Assembly (NCBI GenBank): GCA_036653595.1
Contig: JAVVTQ010000027.1
Location: forward strand, 1-19,819
Origin: JAVVTQ01 sp036653595
Lineage (GTDB): Bacteria; Bacillota; Clostridia; Oscillospirales; Ruminococcaceae
Length of the DNA: 19,819 bases
Direction: 5' to 3'
The translations under genes and the position numbers were made by a program. The notes beneath the pieces are model-generated. The model made no database searches and was not told the DNA's origin. It saw only the letters and a list, made by a program, of their open reading frames with translations. Every line of letters starts with the position of its first letter. The first letter of the stretch is position 1. Below are positions 14,975-19,819 of this stretch, piece after piece.

Positions 14975-14980
14975 TACAAT
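14971..14980 (+). promoter_or_regulatory. Candidate extended -10 promoter of the SARP-like gene
   Basis: TGATACAAT ends at 14980, an extended -10 (TG-N-TACAAT) about 50 bases before the ATG at 15033. No clear -35 is seen, which is usual for extended -10 promoters. Confidence 0.4.
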
Positions 14981-15032
14981 ATATTAAAACGAAGCGCGCA
15001 CTTCCAAATCTCGCGGAAGGTTCTTGTGTTTT

Positions 15033-16265
15033 ATGAAAAATAAGCAAATTCTCGAAATACATATGTTTGGCGATTTTTCACTTGCCCTCGGCGACAACAG
15101 GGTCAGCAGCACCGACTCACCCTCCCACAAGCTGTGGCTTCTCATGCAATATCTCATTTTGCGGCGCGGTCATTTTGTGCCGCAAAATGAATTGATTGAC
15201 ATTTTATGGCCAAACGCAGAAATATCAAACCCGCCAAACTCTCTGAAAGCGCTGGTTTTTAGGCTGAGAAAACAGCTGGATCTGCTGGGATGCAGCGGCG
15301 GCGACGTCATATTGCAAGAGGATGGCGGCTATGCCTTTAACTGCAAGTATCCGTACTATCTTGACATCGAATATTTTGAGCTTAAATACCGCTTGGCAAA
15401 TGCGGCAGGCTTGCCGCAAAAAAAGCTGAAGCTGCTGATGCAGGCATTTGAGGTTTTTGACGGAAGCGTGCTGGCTAAAAATCAGAATGAGCCTTGGGCG
15501 CAGGAATCATTCACGCGCTACAACATGCTCTTTCGCCGCATAGTGCAGGATATTGTTGAGCTTCAAAATCAACGCGGCGACTTTTCGGGAGTCGTTTCTC
15601 TGTGCCAAAGGGCTATATCCGTCCAGACGTATGAAGAGCTTTTTCATGTTTACCTTGTAAATGCATTTGTTTCGATGGAAAATTTTTCAGAGGCAAGTCG
15701 TCGGTATTCCTTGTCGAGGGATATCTTTCACACCCCGCTTACAAATTCACCGTCTTTAAAATTTTCGCCGATATATGACGAGTCCTATACCGGTGCCGCC
15801 CCGACAGACACTCTGCTTGAGATGCGAAATATCATCTCCGAGAAGTACAACTTCGGCTATTCCTACTATTGCGTCTTCGAGGTGTTTTGCAGCATGTACC
15901 ACATGCTCGCGCGCCGCCTGTACCGCCACCCTGCGGACGCCTTTCTCGCTCTGTTTTACATCGAGAATCAAAGTCTTCCGGCCGATGACCCCACCCGCAT
16001 CCAAACCGATTCTGCGCACATACGCATGCTCGGCGAGGCAATCGCCTTTTCTCTTAGACAGAGCGATATTTTTTCTCTTTATGACACCTCGCGGTTTCTT
16101 GTCATATTCGAAGCAGTCACAGCGGGGCAGCTGTCGAGCATTTCAGGCCGCATAAAAAAGTATTTTGATAAGAATAAGGCCGAGGACAAATTTGCGATTC
16201 ATTTTGAAGCGCTTCCGATTTTGCCCTCAATGCCTCTCACAGGAACCCCCGACAACGCACCGTGA
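15033..16265 (+). CDS. SARP-like transcriptional regulator: winged helix, BTAD and degenerate GGDEF-like domain
   Basis: 410 residues from the ATG at 15033 (GGAAGG 12 bases upstream; a TTG nine bases earlier is possible but too close to that site). Residues about 8-103 form an OmpR/SARP-type winged helix (LEIHMFGDFSLALGDNRV, LKALVFRLRKQLDLLG). Residues about 110-240 form a helical BTAD-type region (YLDIEYFELKYR, AFEVFDGSVL, FSGVVSLCQRAISV, FSEASRRYSLSRD). Residues about 278-395 resemble a GGDEF domain: ALFYIENQ, IRMLGEAIAFSLRQSDIFSL, then YDTSRFLVIFE where GGDEF would be, so diguanylate cyclase activity is not expected. SARP proteins activate large clusters by binding 11-base direct repeats and recruiting polymerase. 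It is divergent from the giant surface operon, whose control region contains such repeats, so it is the prime candidate for its activator. The C-terminal domain may sense a ligand; that is inference. Confidence 0.82.
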   Translation: MKNKQILEIHMFGDFSLALGDNRVSSTDSPSHKLWLLMQYLILRRGHFVPQNELIDILWPNAEISNPPNSLKALVFRLRKQLDLLGCSGGDVILQEDGGYAFNCKYPYYLDIEYFELKYRLANAAGLPQKKLKLLMQAFEVFDGSVLAKNQNEPWAQESFTRYNMLFRRIVQDIVELQNQRGDFSGVVSLCQRAISVQTYEELFHVYLVNAFVSMENFSEASRRYSLSRDIFHTPLTNSPSLKFSPIYDESYTGAAPTDTLLEMRNIISEKYNFGYSYYCVFEVFCSMYHMLARRLYRHPADAFLALFYIENQSLPADDPTRIQTDSAHIRMLGEAIAFSLRQSDIFSLYDTSRFLVIFEAVTAGQLSSISGRIKKYFDKNKAEDKFAIHFEALPILPSMPLTGTPDNAP

Positions 16266-16266
16266 A

Positions 16267-16308
16267 GCTCTTTTGCGCTTTTGAGCGTTGCTCTCAAGGC
16301 AAAAGAGT
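16267..16308 (+). terminator. Stem-loop after the SARP-like gene, weak terminator or mRNA end
   Basis: Starting just after the stop codon, CTCTTTTGC (16268-16276) pairs with GCAAAAGAG (16299-16307), with an inner TTGAG/CTCAA stem. The bases that follow are AT-rich but not a T-run, so termination would be partial and read-through into the response regulator gene is possible. Confidence 0.35.
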
Positions 16309-16363
16309 ATGATATTATTATAGACAGCTCGTCTCTCTCATTTTCCCGGCGCACGGCTTTTCT

Positions 16364-16386
16364 TGCTGTTTTTTCGAAAAACAGCA
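16364..16386. repeat. Short perfect inverted repeat upstream of the response regulator
   Basis: A 10-bp perfect inverted repeat with a three-base TCG loop (TGCTGTTTTT and complement). It lacks a following T-run on either strand, so it is not a convincing terminator. Its role is unknown; no confident promoter was found between 16266 and 16495. Confidence 0.4.
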
Positions 16387-16495
16387 TGTCATAATTGTGA
16401 TTTTTGCTGCGTCTGCCGCTTGTCGGCACTTGCATAGTTCTATCGCTCTGCGGAGCCTTTCTGTCCGGTATTTTTTAGGAATAGGAGTCGATGAC

Positions 16496-17326
16496 ATGAA
16501 GACAATTATTGTGGACGATGACATTCTCGGAATGAGAGGCTTCGAAATCGAATGCGGCACAATGCCCGACATTCAGCTTGTCGGCAAGTTTACTCTCCCA
16601 TCCGACGCATTGGAATATGCCCGCAGAAACACCGTTGAGTTTGCGCTGCTCGATATCGACCTGCCTGAAATGAACGGCTTTGAGCTATGCGACGAGTTGA
16701 GAAAGCTCTATGCTGAAATCATCATAGTATTTGTGACCGCGCACTCCGACTATGCCGTGCAGGCAATTCGCAAAAAGGCAGACTACATAGTTTTCAAGCC
16801 CTATGGCAAGGAGGAAATCGAGAATATTCTGTCCCTTGCTTTCATGCTGAAAGGCCGTTTGAAAAAGAGGCTGTACTGCAGAACCTTTGGCCGCTTTGAC
16901 ATTTTTATCGATGGGAATCCCGTGGCGTTTAAGTCGGCAAAAGCAAAGGAAATTTTGGCTCTGTGCGTTTTCCGTCAGGGCGCGCCCGTGTCAATTGAAG
17001 AGATAATCGACAAGCTGTGGGAGGACTATAACGGCGCACCCGGTGATTGCAGCAAGTTTCGAACCGCTTTGAAATCACTCGTCGACACTCTAAAGCAGTA
17101 TGGCTGTGACGAGGTTATTTTCAGAAATCGCGGCTCCTGTTATATAAATAAGTCGGCCATAGACAGCGATTATTATGATTTTTTAAACGATGACCCAAAA
17201 GCAGTATGTGAGTTTCAGGGAGAATTCATGAGCGACTACACGTGGAGCAGCACGGCCGTATACAGCTTGAGCGAAAAAAAGCAGCGCTATGAAGCGTCGG
17301 CTTTAGGCGGTGCCGTGACGGTTTGA
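16496..17326 (+). CDS. Response regulator: receiver domain plus SARP-type winged helix
   Basis: 276 residues from the ATG at 16496, with AGGAG eight bases upstream; the open frame extends upstream but without a start signal. The receiver domain (1-115) has the acidic pocket D7-D9, phospho-acceptor D53 in LLDIDLPEMNG, T81 and K101 in VFKPYG, so all key residues are present. The output domain (about 125-225: LYCRTFGRFDIFIDGNPVAF, VSIEEIIDKLW, FRTALKSLVDTLKQYG) is an OmpR/SARP-type winged helix related to the N-terminal domain of the neighbouring regulator. A short C-terminal extension contains no complete BTAD. It lies 230 bases after the SARP-like gene on the same strand and ends convergent to the histidine kinase gene, its probable partner. 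Likely targets are the surface operon and possibly the kinase promoter. Confidence 0.88.
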   Translation: MKTIIVDDDILGMRGFEIECGTMPDIQLVGKFTLPSDALEYARRNTVEFALLDIDLPEMNGFELCDELRKLYAEIIIVFVTAHSDYAVQAIRKKADYIVFKPYGKEEIENILSLAFMLKGRLKKRLYCRTFGRFDIFIDGNPVAFKSAKAKEILALCVFRQGAPVSIEEIIDKLWEDYNGAPGDCSKFRTALKSLVDTLKQYGCDEVIFRNRGSCYINKSAIDSDYYDFLNDDPKAVCEFQGEFMSDYTWSSTAVYSLSEKKQRYEASALGGAVTV

Positions 17327-17342
17327 ACTTTTCTTTTGCGAA

Positions 17343-17380
17343 AAAAAGCTTTCAATGTGCGAACACATTGAAAGCTTTTT
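17343..17380. terminator. Bidirectional intrinsic terminator between response regulator and kinase genes
   Basis: A perfect 17-bp inverted repeat (17343-17359 with 17364-17380) with a CGAA loop, flanked by As on one side and Ts on the other, so it reads as a terminator on both strands. It serves the two convergent genes. The rest of the gap (17381-17567) contains only a small palindrome at 17404-17421. Confidence 0.9.
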
Positions 17381-17567
17381 GTTTTACCTTTTTTGTTTTT
17401 ATGTGCTTTTGCACAAAAGCAATTCGGTTTAATCTGTAAAGTCGCCTACTTCAAAAGTGCTTTCGCCAAATGAGCCGCTTGACAAAAAAGCCCCTCAGTC
17501 ATGTGCAATGCGCGATATTTCTTGATTCTATGTCCGCCAAACTGTCCCCATCAGACCAATGCCGCTC

Positions 17568-19385
17568 TTAACTAATGCCATCGTCGGCATCGGGCTTCAT
17601 TTCTTTCACAAAGGTGAGCGTCACCCTTGTCCCCTTGTTTGGCGTGCTGACGATTTTTATGTTGTTGTCGCCATAGTAGGAGAGCCTTTCCTTTATATTG
17701 TTCTGGCTGACGGAAATCGCCTCTCTGTCCTTGACAAGCTTTGTGTCAAACCCGACACCGTCGTCCTCGACCGTGACCTTGTAAAAATCCTTCTCGTCGC
17801 CGACCGATATGCGGACTGTACCGCCGTTTTGCTTTTTCTCAATTCCGTGCTTAATCGCATTTTCGACAAGCGGCTGCACCGAGAGCACCGGTATGTAAAA
17901 ATCCGAAGTTTCTATCTCATAAATTACCTTAAGCCGGTCACCGAGCAGCACCTTTTTGAGATCCGCATAGGTCTTTATCTGTTTCAATTCGTCGCTGAAT
18001 TTTACAAGATCGTTCTTTTGAGAATTGCTGTCAGTCTTATACCTCAAATATTTCGAAAAGTCGCCCAGCATCTTGTACGCGGCGTCCGGGTCTACCTTGA
18101 TGAGCGTCCTTATAGAGCTGAGCACATGATAGAAAAAATGCGTGTTGATTTGACTCACCAGCAAGCTGTTTTGCGCCTTGAGCGATTTCATCTCGTTCTC
18201 CTCGCTCTTCATGGCAAATTTCGTCACCGAAATCATCTTTTTTATAACACCCAAGCTGAGGAAAATGATGAGCAGCAGCTGCCCCGCCGCAAAGGCAAGA
18301 GAGTAATAGTCACTTTTGCCAAAGTAAAACAGTATCAGTGCAATTAGCGCCATCATCGCAAATAGCAGCATTCCGATTATCATCTCGTGTGTTCCGGGGC
18401 TTTCGTACTTTACATAGTTGTAGATGCTCATGTAAAAGGTCACGCAGGCAAGCACAATGATGAGCACATGGACTATTGGGAGCGTCTGTGAGAGCGAATG
18501 AATCACCCCGAACATCAAAAGCACGATATTGAGCAAGACGTTGGCAATCAAAAGCCAAGCAATGATTTTGAATATCCTGTTCTTGTTGTCAAACATCTCG
18601 CCTATAAACAGCGCCATGGGAATCGGCATAAGCATGAAGGAATAAAAGGACGCCAGATATTGAAAGTCATTGTATCCATAAATAACACCCAGTATCTTGC
18701 TGTCAAACAAAACCCAAATGGCGGCTATGAGAATAAACCATTTGAGATATCTGAAGGTGTCTTCACCGATGTCGGAATATTGCCCATGAAACTTTATTTC
18801 GGCGGCAAAGAGCAGCACAGCAATCGTGACCAACATAACAAACAGGATACACTGCACAGTTTTTTCCTTGACAAACGAAACCGTCAGCTCATTGCGGCTA
18901 ATTATTCTAATATTCCCTATGTCTATGCCCGAGTTTCCGCTTTCATCTTCAACATCAAGCGTTATCAGATGGCCTGCATATGCCTGCTTCAGAGAGACGG
19001 TCGCATATAGCTCCGGGTATCTGATTCCAAAGACGCCGTCCTCCAACACACCCTCGACGGGAATTCTGACACCGCTCACATATGCTTTTACTGCATTGTG
19101 GTTTATTTGCAGGTGCATAATCGCATCCTGCGGAAGCGTGTCGGGCAGCTTCTTTGACAGGATATACCTCTTTTTGACAGAATTGTCTTCTTTTTTTGGC
19201 GTTTGACTGTCAGTCGGGTCTGACACCTCGCTGTATGTCCAACCGTCTGAGAAGTCTATTGCCGTGCTCTCTTCTTGAGGTTTGATTTTTTGATACGCGC
19301 CCGCCGCATATACAGATACGGAAATCACCGCAAGTACCGCAAACAAAAAACCAAGATTGATCGCATTATTTTTCTTCATATTCAC
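17568..19385 (-). CDS. Sensor histidine kinase with extracytoplasmic domain and seven membrane helices (LytS/YehU class)
   Basis: 605 residues from the GTG at 19385, eight bases after AAGGA; the ATG at 19379 is a possible alternative. An N-terminal membrane anchor or signal segment (about 9-30) is followed by an extracytoplasmic beta-rich sensor region (about 32-172, with DVEDESGNSGIDIGNIRI). Seven hydrophobic helices follow (about 176-382), a 7TMR-DISM-like layout, then a coiled linker and a His_kinase-type domain with SQINTHFFYH (His416). The ATPase has N-box VENAIKHG (507-514) and DDGVGFD (541-547). This class autophosphorylates His and passes the phosphate to a response regulator, here almost certainly the convergent SARP-type one. 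The H-box departs from the usual INPHFLFN: Pro is Thr and the Asn four residues after His is His. The sensor region may bind a sugar or peptide; the ligand is unknown. Confidence 0.9.
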   Translation of the reverse strand: MNMKKNNAINLGFLFAVLAVISVSVYAAGAYQKIKPQEESTAIDFSDGWTYSEVSDPTDSQTPKKEDNSVKKRYILSKKLPDTLPQDAIMHLQINHNAVKAYVSGVRIPVEGVLEDGVFGIRYPELYATVSLKQAYAGHLITLDVEDESGNSGIDIGNIRIISRNELTVSFVKEKTVQCILFVMLVTIAVLLFAAEIKFHGQYSDIGEDTFRYLKWFILIAAIWVLFDSKILGVIYGYNDFQYLASFYSFMLMPIPMALFIGEMFDNKNRIFKIIAWLLIANVLLNIVLLMFGVIHSLSQTLPIVHVLIIVLACVTFYMSIYNYVKYESPGTHEMIIGMLLFAMMALIALILFYFGKSDYYSLAFAAGQLLLIIFLSLGVIKKMISVTKFAMKSEENEMKSLKAQNSLLVSQINTHFFYHVLSSIRTLIKVDPDAAYKMLGDFSKYLRYKTDSNSQKNDLVKFSDELKQIKTYADLKKVLLGDRLKVIYEIETSDFYIPVLSVQPLVENAIKHGIEKKQNGGTVRISVGDEKDFYKVTVEDDGVGFDTKLVKDREAISVSQNNIKERLSYYGDNNIKIVSTPNKGTRVTLTFVKEMKPDADDGIS

Positions 19386-19538
19386 ATTTTTAGTCCTTTT
19401 CGCCTGTTTTCGATAGAAGCTTTTCGTCGCCGGTCAATTTGTCTGCGAGGGTCTAAAGAGAGCCTGCTGCCCGGAGCTGTCCATGCCTTTTTATTCAAAA
19501 GCCATGATAACTCTTTGCAGCGCTAAATAATTTTATAT
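19386..19538 (-). other. Leader of the kinase mRNA, possibly structured
   Basis: About 150 bases between the candidate promoter and the kinase start, with no open frame of note. On the minus strand AAAGAG and CTCTTT could close a junction that contains an ATGGCTTTT/AAAAGGCAT-type stem with one mismatch and a GC-rich segment. No known riboswitch consensus was recognised. Confidence 0.3.
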
Positions 19539-19546
19539 ATATTATC

Positions 19547-19574
19547 AGTATACACTTTATTCGGCATTTTTCAA
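19547..19574 (-). promoter_or_regulatory. Candidate sigma-A promoter of the kinase gene
   Basis: On the minus strand TTGAAA (19574-19569) is followed after 16 bases by TATACT (19552-19547). Both hexamers match the housekeeping consensus in five of six positions. It lies in an AT-rich region about 160 bases before the start codon. Confidence 0.55.
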
Positions 19575-19587
19575 TGGAATAACGAAT

Positions 19588-19604
19588 TTGTGCGAAAATT
19601 GTGC
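19588..19604. promoter_or_regulatory. Two TTGTGC direct repeats at 11-base spacing near the kinase promoter
   Basis: TTGTGC occurs at 19588-19593 and 19599-19604, exactly 11 bases apart, 14 bases upstream of the kinase -35. The spacing fits winged-helix regulators of the OmpR/SARP type, which would allow autoregulation by the adjacent response regulator. Two six-base copies could arise by chance. Confidence 0.3.
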
Positions 19605-19652
19605 ATGTTTAGCGAAAAATATGTCTTTTTGACGTTTTGGTGCGCTTTTTTG

Positions 19653-19686
19653 AGAAAATCTGCGCGCAGGCGATGAGGTCCTGCGC
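19653..19686 (-). terminator. Weak terminator after the partial gene at the right edge
   Basis: On the minus strand a 7-bp stem GCGCAGG/CCTGCGC (19686-19680 with 19670-19664) is followed by GCAGA and a short T-run. It is placed correctly to end the incoming minus-strand gene, upstream of the kinase promoter. Confidence 0.4.
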
Positions 19687-19736
19687 CCGCTCATGGTAAA
19701 TTTCGCTCATCGCGAGAGCTTAGGCTTTCTGCTGCG

Positions 19737-19817
19737 CTATCTCCTTTTGCAGCTTTCGCGTCGCTTGCCATAGACAAGCTCATAGGCTTCGTCCACCATA
19801 ACCTTGAGCGCATTGTC
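19737..19817 (-). CDS. C-terminal end of an unidentified minus-strand gene (partial)
   Basis: A minus-strand frame enters from the right edge and ends at TAG (19739-19737). It encodes 26 residues, DNALKVMVDEAYELVYG then KRRESCKRR. The helical, charged composition looks like real coding sequence, but it is too short to name. In the +1 frame the same DNA ends with KLQKEIAQQKA and a TAA at 19722-19720, which also looks natural, so the true C-terminus may lie there if a frameshift is present. Confidence 0.5.
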   Translation of the reverse strand, partial: DNALKVMVDEAYELVYGKRRESCKRR

Positions 19818-19819
19818 TG

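Noticed and set aside
14838..15062. 74-residue minus-strand frame overlapping the start of the SARP-like gene
   Set aside because: Overlaps a well-supported gene start and promoter, with no family-like motif.
16397..16495. Upstream extension of the response regulator frame
   Set aside because: The receiver domain begins exactly at the ATG at 16496, which has AGGAG at ideal spacing.

Overview
The window looks like chromosomal DNA of a Gram-positive, low-to-mid GC Firmicute, most likely an anaerobic clostridial (Oscillospiraceae/Christensenellales-like) gut bacterium. The grounds are strong GGAGG ribosome binding sites, a class B sortase with a sorting-signal substrate, clostridial-type surface repeats and SARP-type regulators. 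No species can be named from the sequence alone. There is no rRNA, tRNA, CRISPR array, transposase or phage gene.

Left three quarters (about 14.2 kb, all minus strand): one long surface-structure gene cluster. In transcription order it holds: a 2737-residue secreted protein made of beta-helix-like and Ig-like modules (14213-6000); a small single-pass membrane protein (5933-5394); a secreted 228-residue beta-sandwich, pilin-like protein (5304-4618); two more membrane proteins of the same small family (4483-3740 and 3712-3110); a secreted protein ending in a VPKTG sorting signal (3113-1875); a class B sortase (1848-1063); and a fourth member of the small membrane family (1056-511). A partial DivIVA-like coiled-coil gene with its own candidate promoter follows and runs off the left edge. 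The C-terminal domain of the giant protein resembles the stand-alone 228-residue protein, so both may be subunits of one surface fibre or sheath. The VPKTG protein is then the only evident wall-anchored component, and the four paralogous membrane proteins are candidate assembly or tethering factors. I do not recognise the system as a whole.

Control region (14214-15032): the divergent spacer is unusually rich in signals. It has four 11-bp phased direct repeats of the kind SARP regulators bind, a -10 element facing the giant gene, an intrinsic terminator inside the implied leader with no upstream gene to terminate, three degenerate tandem units each carrying a GGTT/AACC dyad, and a second candidate promoter with A-tracts.

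Right quarter: on the plus strand are a SARP-like regulator (winged helix, BTAD, degenerate GGDEF-like domain; 15033-16265) and a response regulator with a SARP-type winged helix (16496-17326). Convergent to them on the minus strand is a 7TM sensor histidine kinase of the LytS/YehU class (19385-17568). A perfect bidirectional terminator (17343-17380) sits between the response regulator and the kinase. The likely logic is that the kinase senses an extracellular signal, the response regulator and/or the SARP-like protein read 11-bp repeats, and the 14-kb surface operon is switched on. The right edge holds the C-terminal end of another minus-strand gene.
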